64,000 bases of DNA from Streptomyces sp. NBC_00425 (GTDB lineage Bacteria > Actinomycetota > Actinomycetes > Streptomycetales > Streptomycetaceae): assembly GCF_036030735.1 (NCBI RefSeq), contig NZ_CP107928.1:7750001-7814000 (forward strand), given 5' to 3'. Below, piece by piece: positions 33,238 through 45,531 of the stretch. Numbering within the stretch: position 1 is the first letter of the stretch; every line of letters begins with the position of its first letter. The position numbers and the translations under genes were made by a program. Below the pieces are notes generated by a model. It saw nothing but the letters and a program-made list of their open reading frames with translations, was not told the DNA's origin and did no database searches.

Positions 33238-33849
33238 ATGACCGACACAGCCCCTGTCATAGGCGTCCTGGCCCTCCAGGGCGACGTACGGGAGCACCTC
33301 GTCGCCCTGGCCGCGGCCGACGCCGTGGCCAGGCCGGTGCGGCGCCCCGAGGAACTCGCCGAGGTCGACGGCCTCGTCATACCGGGCGGCGAGTCCACGA
33401 CCATCTCCAAGCTGGCCGTCCTGTTCGGCGTGATGGAGCCCCTTCGCGCGCGCGTGCGGTCCGGCATGCCCGTCTACGGCACCTGCGCGGGCATGATCAT
33501 GCTCGCCGACAAGATCCTCGACCCGCGCTCGGGCCAGGAGACCGTCGGCGGCATCGACATGATCGTGCGCCGCAACGCCTTCGGACGTCAGAACGAGTCA
33601 TTCGAGGCCACGGTGGACGTCGTGGGCGTGGCCGGCCCTCCCGTGGAGGGGGTCTTCATCCGTGCCCCCTGGGTCGAGTCCGTGGGCGCCCGCGTCGAGG
33701 TGCTCGCCGAGCACGGCGGGCACATCGTCGCGGTCCGCCAGGGCAACGCGCTCGCCACCTCGTTCCACCCGGAACTGACCGGCGACCACCGTGTGCACGC
33801 CCTGTTCGTCGACATGGTGCGCGCGAACCGGGTGGCGGCGTCCTTGTAG
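33238..33849 (+). CDS. pdxT: Pyridoxal 5'-phosphate synthase, glutaminase subunit
   Basis: A 203-residue class I glutamine amidotransferase. GGESTT is the glutamine-site motif, the nucleophile is Cys in GTCAGMI, and the C-terminal His-x-Glu is in SFHPELTGD. It frees ammonia from glutamine and channels it to PdxS. The gene begins 6 nt after pdxS, so expression is shared. Confidence 0.96.
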   Translation: MTDTAPVIGVLALQGDVREHLVALAAADAVARPVRRPEELAEVDGLVIPGGESTTISKLAVLFGVMEPLRARVRSGMPVYGTCAGMIMLADKILDPRSGQETVGGIDMIVRRNAFGRQNESFEATVDVVGVAGPPVEGVFIRAPWVESVGARVEVLAEHGGHIVAVRQGNALATSFHPELTGDHRVHALFVDMVRANRVAASL

Positions 33850-33923
33850 GATCTGGGGGTCCCCTCAGGCTCCGCAGGCCCGGGGAGTTCGTCCAGGTTG
33901 GGTTACGCGAAGGAGACAGGCAG

Positions 33924-34676
33924 ATGTCCGGCCACTCTAAATGGGCTACGACGAAGCACAAGAAGGCCGTGATCGACGCCAAGCGCGGCAAGCTCTTCGC
34001 GAAGATGATCAAGAACATCGAGGTCGCGGCCCGTACCGGTGGCGCGGACGTGTCCGGCAACCCGACGCTGTTCGACGCCATCCAGAAGGCCAAGAAGAGC
34101 TCGGTCCCGAACAAGAACATCGACTCCGCGGTGAAGCGCGGCGCCGGTCTCGAGGCCGGCGGCGCCGACTACGAGACGATCATGTACGAGGGCTATGGCC
34201 CGAACGGCGTCGCGGTCCTCATCGAGTGCCTCACCGACAACCGCAACCGCGCCGCCTCCGACGTCCGCGTCGCCATGACCCGCAACGGCGGCTCCATGGC
34301 CGACCCGGGCTCGGTGTCGTACCTGTTCAACCGTAAGGGCGTCGTCATCGTCCCCAAGGGCGAGCTGGCCGAGGACGACGTCCTCGGCGCCGTGCTCGAC
34401 GCGGGCGCCGAGGAGGTCAACGACCTCGGTGAGACCTTCGAGGTCCTCTCCGAGGCCACCGACCTGGTCGCGGTGCGCACCGCGCTCCAGGAGGCCGGCA
34501 TCGACTACGACTCCGCCGAGGCCAACTTCGTCCCGACCATGCAGGTCGAGCTCGACGAGGACGGCGCGCGGAAGATCTTCAAGCTGATCGACGCGCTCGA
34601 GGACAGCGACGACGTGCAGAACGTCTTCGCCAACTTCGACGTCAGCGACGAGGTCATGGAGAAGGTCGACGCCTGA
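33924..34676 (+). CDS. yebC: YebC/PmpR-family regulator
   Basis: A 250-residue protein with the N-terminal signature [14 protein letters not shown] and the usual three-domain length. The family includes transcription regulators and, in recent work, factors that relieve ribosome stalling at proline stretches. It stands just before ruvC as in most actinobacteria. ATG 33924 follows AAGGAGA. A terminator hairpin follows. Confidence 0.95.
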   Translation: MSGHSKWATTKHKKAVIDAKRGKLFAKMIKNIEVAARTGGADVSGNPTLFDAIQKAKKSSVPNKNIDSAVKRGAGLEAGGADYETIMYEGYGPNGVAVLIECLTDNRNRAASDVRVAMTRNGGSMADPGSVSYLFNRKGVVIVPKGELAEDDVLGAVLDAGAEEVNDLGETFEVLSEATDLVAVRTALQEAGIDYDSAEANFVPTMQVELDEDGARKIFKLIDALEDSDDVQNVFANFDVSDEVMEKVDA

Positions 34677-34701
34677 GCCGACGCTCCGACTGCGTCTTCG
34701 A

Positions 34702-34732
34702 ACGGGCCGACGGGACACCCCCGTCGGCCCGT
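34702..34732 (+). terminator. Hairpin after yebC
   Basis: A 13-bp perfect stem (34702-34714 with 34720-34732) with loop ACACC, 25 nt after the yebC stop. It separates yebC from the ruv operon. No T run. Confidence 0.7.
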
Positions 34733-34848
34733 CGCGTTGCGGGGGCGCGTGCCGGGGCGTGTGCCGGCGGCCGTTGTCGGTGGCACCCGATAGCCTGCAC
34801 GAACCGGGGGCGCCCCGGCCGGGCCGGGAGAGCGAAGGGAGGGCGGGC

Positions 34849-35418
34849 GTGCGGGTACTAGGGGTGGACCCCGGACTGACACGGTGCGGTGTCGGCGTCG
34901 TCGAGGGGGTCGCGGGCCGGCCCCTCACCATGCTCGGCGTCGGAGTCGTACGGACGCCCGCCGACGCCGAGTTGGGGCAACGCCTCGTCGCCGTCGAGCA
35001 GGGCATCGAAGCGTGGCTGGACGAACACCGGCCCGAATGCGTCGCCGTGGAACGGGTGTTCAGCCAGCACAACGTGCGCACGGTGATGGGCACCGCCCAG
35101 GCCAGCGCCGTCGCGATGCTGTGCGCGGCACGCCGCGGCATCCCCGTCGCCCTGCACACCCCCAGCGAGGTCAAGGCCGCCGTCACCGGCAGCGGCCGTG
35201 CGGACAAGGCCCAGGTCGGGGCGATGGTCACCCGTCTGCTGCGACTCGACGCACCCCCGAAGCCGGCCGACGCCGCCGACGCCCTCGCCCTCGCCATCTG
35301 CCACATCTGGCGCGCCCCCGCGCAGAACCGGCTCCAGCAGGCGGTCGCCCGGCACACCGGCAGGACGCCCACGCACCCCAAGACCGCAACGATCACATCG
35401 AAAGGCCGTACGGCATGA
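34849..35418 (+). CDS. ruvC: Holliday junction resolvase RuvC
   Basis: A 189-residue endonuclease that cuts four-way junctions during recombination. Acidic active-site residues are visible: Asp in VLGVDPG, Glu in AVERVF, and Asp in [13 protein letters not shown] 34849 follows GAAGGGAGGG. The C-terminal 30 residues extend past the usual end and are basic. It overlaps ruvA by ATGA. Confidence 0.96.
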   Translation: MRVLGVDPGLTRCGVGVVEGVAGRPLTMLGVGVVRTPADAELGQRLVAVEQGIEAWLDEHRPECVAVERVFSQHNVRTVMGTAQASAVAMLCAARRGIPVALHTPSEVKAAVTGSGRADKAQVGAMVTRLLRLDAPPKPADAADALALAICHIWRAPAQNRLQQAVARHTGRTPTHPKTATITSKGRTA

Positions 35419-36020
35419 TCGCCTTCGTCAGCGGCACCGTCGCCGCACTCGCCCCGGACACAGCGGTGGTCGAGGTGGGCGGTGTGGGCATGGCCGTCCA
35501 GTGCTCGCCGAACACGCTGTCCACGCTCCGGCTCGGAAAGCCGGCCAAGCTCGCCACCTCCCTCGTCGTACGGGAGGACTCCCTGACCCTGTACGGCTTC
35601 GTGGACGACGACGAACGCCAGGTCTTCGAGCTGCTGCAGACCGCCAGCGGAGTCGGCCCCCGGCTCGCCCAGGCCATGCTGGCGGTCCACGCCCCGGACG
35701 CCCTGCGCCGCGCGGTGGCCACCGGAGACGAGAAGGCGCTGATCGCCGTCCCCGGCATCGGCAAGAGGGGCGCGCAGAAGCTGCTGCTGGAGCTCAAGGA
35801 CCGGCTCGGCGAGCCGATCGGCGCTCCCGCGGTCGGCGCACCGGTCACCAGCGGCTGGCGCGACCAGCTGCACGCCGCCCTGATCGGCCTCGGCTACGCC
35901 ACCCGCGAGGCCGACGAGGCGGTCGCCGCCGTGACCCCGCAGGCCGAGGCCGCCGACGGCGCGCCCCAGGTGGGCCGGCTGCTGAAGGCCGCCCTGCAGA
36001 CCCTGAACCGCGCCCGCTAG
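35415..36020 (+). CDS. ruvA: Holliday junction branch migration protein RuvA
   Basis: A 201-residue protein with OB-fold N-terminus ([12 protein letters not shown]), two helix-hairpin-helix units ([17 protein letters not shown] and [18 protein letters not shown]) and the C-terminal RuvB-binding domain. It grips the junction as a tetramer and loads RuvB. ATG 35415 overlaps the ruvC stop. Confidence 0.96.
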   Translation: MIAFVSGTVAALAPDTAVVEVGGVGMAVQCSPNTLSTLRLGKPAKLATSLVVREDSLTLYGFVDDDERQVFELLQTASGVGPRLAQAMLAVHAPDALRRAVATGDEKALIAVPGIGKRGAQKLLLELKDRLGEPIGAPAVGAPVTSGWRDQLHAALIGLGYATREADEAVAAVTPQAEAADGAPQVGRLLKAALQTLNRAR

Positions 36021-36030
36021 GAGAACGTCA

Positions 36031-37104
36031 GTGAACTGGGACGACACGACCGAGGAGACCACCGCCGAGGAGCGGCTGGTGGGCTCGGTCGCCGACCGGG
36101 AGGACCAGGCCGTCGAGGCCGCCCTGCGTCCCAAGGACCTCGGTGAGTTCATCGGTCAGGAGAAGGTGCGCGAGCAGCTCGACCTCGTCCTGCGCGCCGC
36201 CCGCGCGCGTGGCGCGACCGCCGACCACGTGCTGCTCTCCGGAGCCCCCGGTCTCGGCAAGACCACCCTCTCGATGATCATCGCCGCGGAGATGGGCGCC
36301 CCGATCCGCATCACCTCCGGCCCCGCCATCCAGCACGCCGGCGATCTCGCCGCGATCCTCTCCTCGCTCCAGGAGGGCGAGGTCCTCTTCCTCGACGAGA
36401 TCCACCGCATGTCCCGGCCCGCCGAGGAGATGCTGTACATGGCGATGGAGGACTTCCGCGTCGACGTCATCGTCGGCAAGGGCCCCGGCGCCACGGCCAT
36501 CCCCCTCGAACTGCCTCCCTTCACCCTCGTCGGCGCCACCACGCGCGCGGGCCTGCTGCCGCCCCCACTGCGCGACCGCTTCGGATTCACCGCGCACATG
36601 GAGTTCTACGAGCCCGCCGAGCTGCGCCGCGTCATCCACCGCTCGGCCGACCTCCTCGACGTCGAGATCGACGCGGAGGGGGCGGCCGAGATCGCCGGCC
36701 GCTCCCGCGGCACGCCCCGTATCGCCAACCGTCTGCTGCGCCGCGTCCGCGACTACGCGCAGGTCAAGGCCGACGGGAGCGTCACCCGCGAGATCGCCGC
36801 GGCGGCTCTGAAGGTCTACGAGGTGGACGAGCGGGGGCTGGACCGCCTGGACCGGGGGGTCCTGGAAGCCCTGCTGAAACTGTTCGGCGGCGGCCCGGTC
36901 GGTCTGTCCACGCTCGCCGTCGCCGTGGGGGAGGAGCGTGAGACCGTGGAGGAGGTGGCCGAACCCTTCCTCGTCCGGGAGGGGCTGCTCGCCCGCACAC
37001 CGCGCGGCCGGGTGGCGACCCCGGCCGCCTGGACGCACCTCGGCCTCACCCCGCCCAGGGCCCCCGGTCAGGGAAGCGGGCAACAGGACCTGTTCGGGAC
37101 GTGA
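36031..37104 (+). CDS. ruvB: Holliday junction branch migration ATPase RuvB
   Basis: A 357-residue AAA+ helicase motor. Walker A is GAPGLGKTT, Walker B DEIHR, followed by the arginine-finger GATTRAGLL and a winged-helix C-terminus. Hexamers drive branch migration with RuvA. It begins 11 nt after ruvA. Length is normal. Confidence 0.97.
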   Translation: MNWDDTTEETTAEERLVGSVADREDQAVEAALRPKDLGEFIGQEKVREQLDLVLRAARARGATADHVLLSGAPGLGKTTLSMIIAAEMGAPIRITSGPAIQHAGDLAAILSSLQEGEVLFLDEIHRMSRPAEEMLYMAMEDFRVDVIVGKGPGATAIPLELPPFTLVGATTRAGLLPPPLRDRFGFTAHMEFYEPAELRRVIHRSADLLDVEIDAEGAAEIAGRSRGTPRIANRLLRRVRDYAQVKADGSVTREIAAAALKVYEVDERGLDRLDRGVLEALLKLFGGGPVGLSTLAVAVGEERETVEEVAEPFLVREGLLARTPRGRVATPAAWTHLGLTPPRAPGQGSGQQDLFGT

Positions 37105-37163
37105 CGCCGGGGGCTTCGGCGAGGACATTGGCCGGGTCAGGAACCCAGGTGCCATGCTGAGCG

Positions 37164-37193
37164 TTGTTCCATGCGCGCGGACTCGCTTAGACT
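37164..37193 (+). promoter_or_regulatory. Promoter of the yajC-secDF operon
   Basis: TTGTTC (37164-37169), 18-nt spacer, TAGACT (37188-37193). The start would be near 37200, giving an 80-nt leader before yajC. Confidence 0.55.
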
Positions 37194-37281
37194 CCGCCGA
37201 TGCCGCCCCAGTCGGCAGCACACAACCCCCATCCATGAGGCCGCTCAACCGCCGCGGTCGTTTGAAGGAAGTTTCCGACCC

Positions 37282-37788
37282 GTGAGTCCTTTGACCCTCC
37301 TCCCGTTCATCGTGCTCATCGGGGCCATGTTCCTGATGACCCGGTCGGCCAAGAAGAAGCAGCAGCAAGCGGCCGCCATGCGTAACGAACTGCAGCCCGG
37401 AAGTGGTGTCCGCACCATCGGGGGCATGTACGCGACGGTCAAGGAGGTCAACGACGACACGCTTCTCCTCGATGCGGGACCGGGCGTGGAACTCCTCTTC
37501 GCGAAGAACGCGATCGGCGCCGTCCTGACCGACGACGAGTACAACCGCATCGTGCACGGCATCGAGCACGACCTGAAGTCCGACTCCGACGTCGTCCCGG
37601 ACGACGCCTCCTCCCTCGCCGAGACCGACGACTCCGTCGACGAAGCTGCCGCCTCCGACGACAAGGTTGTCGACCTCGGCAAGAAGGACGAGACCGACGA
37701 GGTCCGGGAGAAGGCCGCCGAGGCCGAGCAGGCCGAGGCCGGCGAGGAGCCGAAGAAGACCGAGGGCGACTCCGACGCGAAGAAGTAG
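37282..37788 (+). CDS. yajC: Preprotein translocase subunit YajC
   Basis: A 168-residue single-span protein: residues 3-22 are hydrophobic (LTLLPFIVLIGAMFLMTRS), then KKKQQQAAAMRNELQPGSGVRTIGGMYATV, the conserved YajC core. It joins SecDF at the translocon. The last 75 residues are a long acidic, low-complexity tail (Asp/Glu/Ala/Lys) longer than in most bacteria. GTG 37282 follows GAAGGAAG. Confidence 0.92.
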   Translation: MSPLTLLPFIVLIGAMFLMTRSAKKKQQQAAAMRNELQPGSGVRTIGGMYATVKEVNDDTLLLDAGPGVELLFAKNAIGAVLTDDEYNRIVHGIEHDLKSDSDVVPDDASSLAETDDSVDEAAASDDKVVDLGKKDETDEVREKAAEAEQAEAGEEPKKTEGDSDAKK

Positions 37789-37794
37789 CCACGA

Positions 37795-37831
37795 CCCCGG
37801 CGCTCAGGGTGCACACCTGTCGGCGCCGGGG
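37795..37831 (+). terminator. Intercistronic hairpin between yajC and secD
   Basis: CCCCGGCG (37795-37802) pairs with CGCCGGGG (37824-37831), enclosing an inner GGTGCACACC near-palindrome. It could attenuate or process the transcript between yajC and secD. Confidence 0.45.
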
Positions 37832-37861
37832 CGCGGGCATCTCGCCAGGGGATCCCACACC

Positions 37862-37885
37862 ATGTCATGGCCGCCGCCGCGCTGA
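37862..37885 (+). CDS. Candidate secD leader peptide (MSWPPPR)
   Basis: An ATG opens a seven-codon frame, Met-Ser-Trp-Pro-Pro-Pro-Arg, then TGA, ending 36 nt before the secD GTG. AGGGG lies about 10 nt upstream as a possible ribosome binding site. Pro-Pro-Pro slows ribosomes that lack EF-P help. Several bacteria control secDF or other export genes by arrest peptides encoded just upstream (SecM, VemP, ApdA). Those are longer; whether this one is translated is unknown. The same frame runs open to the left through yajC, which is chance. Confidence 0.3.
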   Translation: MSWPPPR

Positions 37886-37921
37886 CCCGGCGCAAGGCGG
37901 CCCGAGAGGGAGTACGAGAAG

Positions 37922-39694
37922 GTGGCAGCACCCAAGAAGGGCCGGAGTGCGAGTGCCCAGAGCAAGCCAGGGCGCACGCTGGCCCTGATCCTGATCGCCA
38001 TCGTGGGGCTCACCGGAGGCATGTTCGCCTCCGGTCACACCACCCCGCGTCTCGGCATCGACCTCGCCGGCGGTACCAGCATCATGCTGGAGGCGAAGGC
38101 CGACCAGGGATCCGCGATCAACAAGGCCAACATGGACACCGCGGTCGACATCATGAACCGCCGTGTCAACGGGCTGGGCGTCTCCGAGGCGGAGGTGCAG
38201 ACCCAGGGCGACCGCAACATCATCGTGAACATCCCCAAGGGCACCAACTCCGCGGAAGCGCGCAAGCAGGTCGGCACCACCGCCAAGCTGTACTTCCGTC
38301 CGGTCCTGGCCCAGGAGGCCACCGGTTCCGCGGCCCCCTCGCCGAGCGCGTCCCCGAGCGGCTCGTCGAGCGCGTCTCCCAGCCCCTCGGCGAGCGCCTC
38401 CGCCAAGGGTGAGAAGGCGACCTCCTCGTCGTCCCCCTCGGCCTCCGCCACCGCGCAGGGCCGCGCCGTCACCGATGCGCTCAAGGCCGACGCCACCCCG
38501 TCGGCTGCGGCCGGCGCCAAGGCGAAGGCGTCCCCCAGCCCGTCGGCCTCCGGTGGCGGCACCGCCTCCCCCGAGGTCACCGCACTCCAGGCCAAGTACG
38601 CGGCCCTGGACTGCACGAACAAGAAGACCCGCGCCGCAGCCAGCGCCGGCGTCAAGCCCGGGGACACGACCGTCGCCTGCGGTCAGGTCGACAACGTCTG
38701 GTACAAGTACCTGCTCGGCCCGGCCGCGGTCGACGGCACCGACGTCAAGAAGGCCGCAGCTGTCTTCGACACGCAGGGCGCCGCCGGCTGGCAGGTCAAC
38801 ATGACCTTCACCAAGTCGGGCGGCAAGAAGTTCGCCGACATCACGGGCAAGCTCGCGCAGAACCAGCAGCCGCAGAACGAGTTCGGCATCGTGCTCGACG
38901 GCGAGGTCGTCTCCAGCCCGTTCGTGCAGAGCGCGATCACCGGCGGCCAGGCCCAGATCTCCGGCAGCTTCAAGCAGGAGGAGGCCCAGGGCCTCGCCAA
39001 CATGCTGTCGTACGGCGCGCTCCCGCTCACCTTCAAGGAGATGAGCACAAACACTGTGACGGCTGCCCTCGGCACCGACCAGCTGCACGCCGGTCTGCTC
39101 GCGGGCGCCATCGGCCTCGCCCTGGTCGTCATCTACCTGGTGGCGTACTACCGCGGTCTGGCGCTGGTCGCGCTCGCCTCGCTGCTGGTCTCGGCGGCCC
39201 TCACCTACGTGCTCATGGCACTGCTCGGCCCGGCCATCGGCTTCGCGCTGAACCTGCCGGCCGTCTGCGGAGCCATCGTCGCCATCGGCATCACAGCGGA
39301 CTCGTTCATCGTGTACTTCGAACGGGTCCGGGACGAGATCCGCGAGGGCCGCACCCTGCGACCCGCCGTCGAACGGGCCTGGCCGCGGGCCCGGCGCACC
39401 ATTCTGGTCTCCGACTTCGTGTCGTTCCTCGCCGCCGCCGTGCTGTTCATCGTCACGGTCGGCAAGGTCCAGGGCTTCGCGTTCACCCTCGGCCTGACCA
39501 CCGTCCTCGACGTGGTCGTGGTCTTCTTCTTCACCAAGCCGCTGATGACGCTCATCGCTCGGCGGAAGTTCTTCGCGAACGGCCACAAGTGGTCCGGCCT
39601 CGACCCGAAGAGCCTGGGTGCCCAGCCCCCGCTGCGCCGCACCCGCCGTCCCGGCGGTCCTGTCGCCGGTCCCGTCGAGACGAAGGAGGCCTGA
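37922..39694 (+). CDS. secD: Protein translocase subunit SecD
   Basis: A 590-residue RND-type membrane protein with six spans: one near residues 22-42 and five in the last 230 residues, with the conserved GIDLAGGT and the GITADSFIVYFERVRDE motif. It uses the proton gradient to help pull exported proteins off the translocon. Residues about 136-217 are an unusual Ser/Pro/Ala-rich insert (PSPSASPS-like repeats) in the extracytoplasmic P1 region. GTG 37922 follows GAGGGAG. secF starts 3 nt later. Confidence 0.95.
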   Translation: MAAPKKGRSASAQSKPGRTLALILIAIVGLTGGMFASGHTTPRLGIDLAGGTSIMLEAKADQGSAINKANMDTAVDIMNRRVNGLGVSEAEVQTQGDRNIIVNIPKGTNSAEARKQVGTTAKLYFRPVLAQEATGSAAPSPSASPSGSSSASPSPSASASAKGEKATSSSSPSASATAQGRAVTDALKADATPSAAAGAKAKASPSPSASGGGTASPEVTALQAKYAALDCTNKKTRAAASAGVKPGDTTVACGQVDNVWYKYLLGPAAVDGTDVKKAAAVFDTQGAAGWQVNMTFTKSGGKKFADITGKLAQNQQPQNEFGIVLDGEVVSSPFVQSAITGGQAQISGSFKQEEAQGLANMLSYGALPLTFKEMSTNTVTAALGTDQLHAGLLAGAIGLALVVIYLVAYYRGLALVALASLLVSAALTYVLMALLGPAIGFALNLPAVCGAIVAIGITADSFIVYFERVRDEIREGRTLRPAVERAWPRARRTILVSDFVSFLAAAVLFIVTVGKVQGFAFTLGLTTVLDVVVVFFFTKPLMTLIARRKFFANGHKWSGLDPKSLGAQPPLRRTRRPGGPVAGPVETKEA

Positions 39695-39697
39695 GCG

Positions 39698-40807
39698 ATG
39701 TCCAAACTCGGTAACCTCGGCGCCCGGCTGCACCGTGGCGAGATCAGCTACGACTTCATCGGGCACCGCAAGCTCTGGTACGGCATCTCGATCCTGATCA
39801 CCATCACGGCCGTCCTCGGCCTGGCGGTGCGCGGCCTGAACATGGGCATCGACTTCCAGGGCGGCGCCGTCTTCACGACGGCGAAGGGCGGCAGTATCTC
39901 CGTCGCCCAGGCAGAGGAGGCGGCGAAGGCCGCTTCAGGCCACGACGCGGTCGTACAGAAGCTCGACAACGGCACGGTGCGCATCCAGATCGCCGGCATG
40001 GACATCCAGCAGTCCGACGCGATCAAGAACAAGCTCGCCGAGGACTTCAAGGTCAACCCGGAGACCATCGCCGCCGACCTCGTCGGTCCCAGCTGGGGCG
40101 ACCAGATCGCCGGCAAGGCCTGGCAGGGCCTGGCGATCTTCATGGTCCTGGTGGTGATCTATCTGGCGATCGCCTTCGAGTGGCGGATGGCCATCGCCGC
40201 CCTCGTCGCCCTGATCCACGACATCACCATCACGGTCGGCATCTACGCCCTCGTCGGCTTCGAGGTCACGCCCGGCACGGTGATCGGTCTGCTGACCATC
40301 CTCGGTTACTCGCTGTACGACACGGTCGTCGTCTTCGACTCCCTCAAGGAGCAGACGAAGGACCTCACGAAGCAGACCCGCTTCACCTACAGCGAGGTCG
40401 CCAACCGCTCGATCAACGGCACCCTGGTCCGCTCCATCAACACCACGGTCGTCGCACTGCTGCCGGTGGCGGGCCTGCTGTTCATCGGCGGCGGCTTCCT
40501 CGGCGCGGGCACGCTCAACGACATCTCGCTGTCGCTGTTCGTCGGTCTCGCGGCGGGCGCCTACTCCTCGATCTTCATCGCCACGCCGCTCGTCGCCGAC
40601 CTCAAGGAACTCGAGCCGCAGTACAAGGCGCTGAAGAAGCGCGTCCTCGCCAAGCGGGCCCAGTCCCCGGCCGAGGACGAGCGCGACGTGCCGGGCACCG
40701 CGGACGGTTACGACGAGGAGGACGCGACGCCGGCGGTCGTCGGCCCGCGCAACCAGCCCGCGTCCCGTGGCCGTGGCCGGGGCCGTCCGTCGGGGAAGCG
40801 ACGGTGA
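39698..40807 (+). CDS. secF: Protein translocase subunit SecF
   Basis: A 369-residue partner of SecD. The conserved GIDFQGG and YSLYDTVVVFDSLKEQ motifs are present, with six spans. The C-terminal 60 residues are a hydrophilic, Arg/Gly-rich tail. It begins 3 nt after secD and ends overlapping apt. Confidence 0.96.
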   Translation: MSKLGNLGARLHRGEISYDFIGHRKLWYGISILITITAVLGLAVRGLNMGIDFQGGAVFTTAKGGSISVAQAEEAAKAASGHDAVVQKLDNGTVRIQIAGMDIQQSDAIKNKLAEDFKVNPETIAADLVGPSWGDQIAGKAWQGLAIFMVLVVIYLAIAFEWRMAIAALVALIHDITITVGIYALVGFEVTPGTVIGLLTILGYSLYDTVVVFDSLKEQTKDLTKQTRFTYSEVANRSINGTLVRSINTTVVALLPVAGLLFIGGGFLGAGTLNDISLSLFVGLAAGAYSSIFIATPLVADLKELEPQYKALKKRVLAKRAQSPAEDERDVPGTADGYDEEDATPAVVGPRNQPASRGRGRGRPSGKRR

Positions 40808-41343
40808 CCGGCGTGGAGGAGCTGCTCCTCAGCCGCATCCGGGACGTGGCCGACTACCCGGAGCCGGGCGTGATGTTCAAGGACATCACCCCGCTCCTGG
40901 CGGACCCGGCGGCGTTCACCGCGCTCACCGACGCGTTCGCGCAGATCGCCGAGCGCACCGGCGCCACCAAGGTCGTCGGCCTGGAAGCCCGTGGATTCAT
41001 CCTGGGCGCTCCGGTCGCCGTCCGCGCCGGCCTCGGCTTCATCCCCGTGCGCAAGGCGGGCAAGCTCCCCGGAGCGACCCTCAGCCAGGCCTACGACCTG
41101 GAGTACGGCTCGGCCGAGATCGAGGTGCACGCGGAGGACCTGACCGCGGGCGACCGTGTGCTCATCGTCGACGACGTGCTCGCCACCGGCGGTACCGCGG
41201 AGGCGTCGATCCAGCTGATCCACCGTGCCGGAGCCGATGTGGCCGGGGTCGCGGTCCTGATGGAACTGGGCTTCCTCGCCGGTCGCCCCCGTCTGGAGGC
41301 GGCCCTGCGCGGGGCGCCCGTGGAGGCGCTGCTCACCATCTGA
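40804..41343 (+). CDS. apt: Adenine phosphoribosyltransferase
   Basis: A 179-residue type I phosphoribosyltransferase that makes AMP from adenine and PRPP. The PRPP loop is [13 protein letters not shown], and [12 protein letters not shown] is the second conserved block. GTG 40804 overlaps the secF stop (GTGA); a GTG nine nt later is an alternative. The position between secDF and rel is conserved in actinobacteria, where purine salvage and ppGpp metabolism meet. Confidence 0.95.
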   Translation: MTGVEELLLSRIRDVADYPEPGVMFKDITPLLADPAAFTALTDAFAQIAERTGATKVVGLEARGFILGAPVAVRAGLGFIPVRKAGKLPGATLSQAYDLEYGSAEIEVHAEDLTAGDRVLIVDDVLATGGTAEASIQLIHRAGADVAGVAVLMELGFLAGRPRLEAALRGAPVEALLTI

Positions 41344-41372
41344 ACGCGGTGTGCGCACCGCCGTGCACGAAC

Positions 41373-41404
41373 GGGCGGGCCCCGGAGGAATCCGGCGCCC
41401 GCCC
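41373..41404 (+). terminator. Hairpin after apt
   Basis: GGGCGGGC pairs with GCCCGCCC and an inner CCGGA with TCCGG, loop GGAA, one mismatch. It lies 30 nt past the apt stop and probably separates apt from rel. Confidence 0.65.
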
Positions 41405-41524
41405 CTCGCGTTTCACCGGTACACGGCCCTCACACCGGCCTGGAGGCGATCCTGGAGCGCAGGATCGCTACGATGGGTGCTCCGGAGCCTGACCGGGGAC
41501 CCGGATCGCGCACGAGGAGCCCTC

Positions 41525-44053
<2,529 letters not shown>

Positions 44054-44071
44054 AACGGCGGCGAGAACGCG

Positions 44072-44108
44072 GAAGCGGCCCCCGTACACCAGGTACGGGG
44101 GCCGCTTC
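44072..44108. terminator. Bidirectional hairpin between relA and the DUF349 gene
   Basis: A 16-bp perfect stem (44072-44087 with 44093-44108), loop ACCAG, between convergent genes. It can serve both. Confidence 0.8.
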
Positions 44109-44146
44109 GCTGCCTGCGGCCGGCCCTCGGAGGGCGCCGGCCCGCC

Positions 44147-45376
44147 TCAGCCGCCGAACTCGTGCAGACCCTTCAGAGCCTGGTCCAGCAGCGCCTGACG
44201 GCCCTCCAGCTCCCGCTCCAGCTTGTCGGCCTTCGCCGAGTTGCCCTGGGCGCGGGCCTGCTCGATCTGCGTCTTCAGCTTGTCCACGGCGCCCTGGAGC
44301 TGACCGGTGAGACCCGCGGCACGCGCGCGTGCCTCCGGGTTCGTCCGGCGCCACTCCGCCTCCTCGGACTCCTGGATCGCCCGCTCCACGGCGTGCATCC
44401 GGCCCTCGACCTTCGGGCGGGCGTCCCGCGGGACGTGGCCGATGGCCTCCCAGCGCTCGTTGATCGAACGGAACGCGGCCCGCGCCGCCTTCAGCTCGCC
44501 GATCGGGAGCAGCTTCTCGGCCTCCTCGGCCAGCTCCTCCTTGAGCTTCAGGTTCTCCGTCTGCTCCGCGTCCCGCTCGGCGAAGACCGAGCTGCGGGCG
44601 GCGAAGAAGACGTCCTGGGCGCCGCGGAAGCGGTTCCACAGATCGTCCTCGTGCTCACGCTGGGCACGGCCGGCGGCCTTCCAGTCCGCCATCAGCTCGC
44701 GGTAGCGCGCGGCGGTCGGACCCCAGTCCGTCGAACCGGACAGGCCCTCGGCCTCGGAGACCAGCCGCTCCTTGATCCGGCGGGCCTCCTCGCGCTGTGC
44801 GTCCAGCTGCGCGAAGTGCGCCTTGCGGCGCTTGGAGAACGCCGAGCGCGCGTGCGAGAAGCGGTGCCACAGTTCGTCGTCCGACTTGCGGTCGAGCCGG
44901 GGCAGCCCCTTCCACGTGTCCACCAGCGCGCGCAGCCGCTCACCGGCGGCCCGCCACTGGTCGGACTGCGCGAGCTGCTCCGCCTCGGTGACCAGGTCCT
45001 CCTTGGCGTGCCGGGCCTGGTCGGACTGCTTCGCCCGCTGCTGCCTGCGCTCCTCGCGCCGCGACTCGACGGTCGACACCAGCTTGTCCAGCCGCTCCCG
45101 CAGCGCCTGCAGATCACCGACGGCGTGGTGCGCGTCCACCTGCTCGCGGATGTGGTCGATCGCGACCTGAGCGTCCTTCGCCGAGAGGTCGGTGGTCTGC
45201 ACTCGCTTCTCGAGGAGGCCGATCTCGACAACCAGGCCCTCGTACTTGCGCTCGAAGTAGGCCAGCGCCTCCTCGGGGGAGCCTGCCTGCCACGAACCGA
45301 CCACCTGCTCGCCGTCGGCGGTACGCACGTACACGGTCCCCGTCTCGTCGACGCGGCCCCACGGGTCGCTGCTCAC
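44147..45376 (-). CDS. DUF349 coiled-coil protein
   Basis: A 409-residue soluble, highly charged helical protein. It contains repeated DUF349 units: W-x-A/G-x2-R motifs recur as WRAAGERLRALVDTWK, WGPTAARYRELMADWK and ELKAARAAFRSINERWE, each followed by LWHRF or LWNRFR. The first 45 residues form a separate domain (DPWGRVDETGTVYVR). Function is unknown. The GTG at 45376 is the only sensible start. A cyclophilin gene lies upstream in the same direction. Confidence 0.8.
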   Translation of the reverse strand: MSSDPWGRVDETGTVYVRTADGEQVVGSWQAGSPEEALAYFERKYEGLVVEIGLLEKRVQTTDLSAKDAQVAIDHIREQVDAHHAVGDLQALRERLDKLVSTVESRREERRQQRAKQSDQARHAKEDLVTEAEQLAQSDQWRAAGERLRALVDTWKGLPRLDRKSDDELWHRFSHARSAFSKRRKAHFAQLDAQREEARRIKERLVSEAEGLSGSTDWGPTAARYRELMADWKAAGRAQREHEDDLWNRFRGAQDVFFAARSSVFAERDAEQTENLKLKEELAEEAEKLLPIGELKAARAAFRSINERWEAIGHVPRDARPKVEGRMHAVERAIQESEEAEWRRTNPEARARAAGLTGQLQGAVDKLKTQIEQARAQGNSAKADKLERELEGRQALLDQALKGLHEFGG

Positions 45377-45402
45377 AGCGCCTCCTCCACATGATGCCTC
45401 CG

Positions 45403-45420
45403 AGGGGCCTCAGGGCCCCT
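45403..45420 (-). terminator. Small hairpin between the cyclophilin and DUF349 genes
   Basis: AGGGGCC pairs with GGCCCCT around TCAG, 26 nt before the DUF349 start. It may end cyclophilin transcripts or fold in the DUF349 leader. Confidence 0.35.
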
Positions 45421-45531
45421 GGGCATCGTCCACAGTTTCGTCACGGCCAACATAGGCGACCGGCAGGCCGCCTGTCCGCATCCCGCACGACCGAAATTGG
45501 GCAGTTGACCGCCCTGGCCACCGGTTCGTCG

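Noticed and set aside
30411..34676. A single 1421-codon open frame in frame with yebC
   Set aside because: It crosses pimA, pdxS and pdxT in a wrong frame; only the last 250 codons (yebC) are real.
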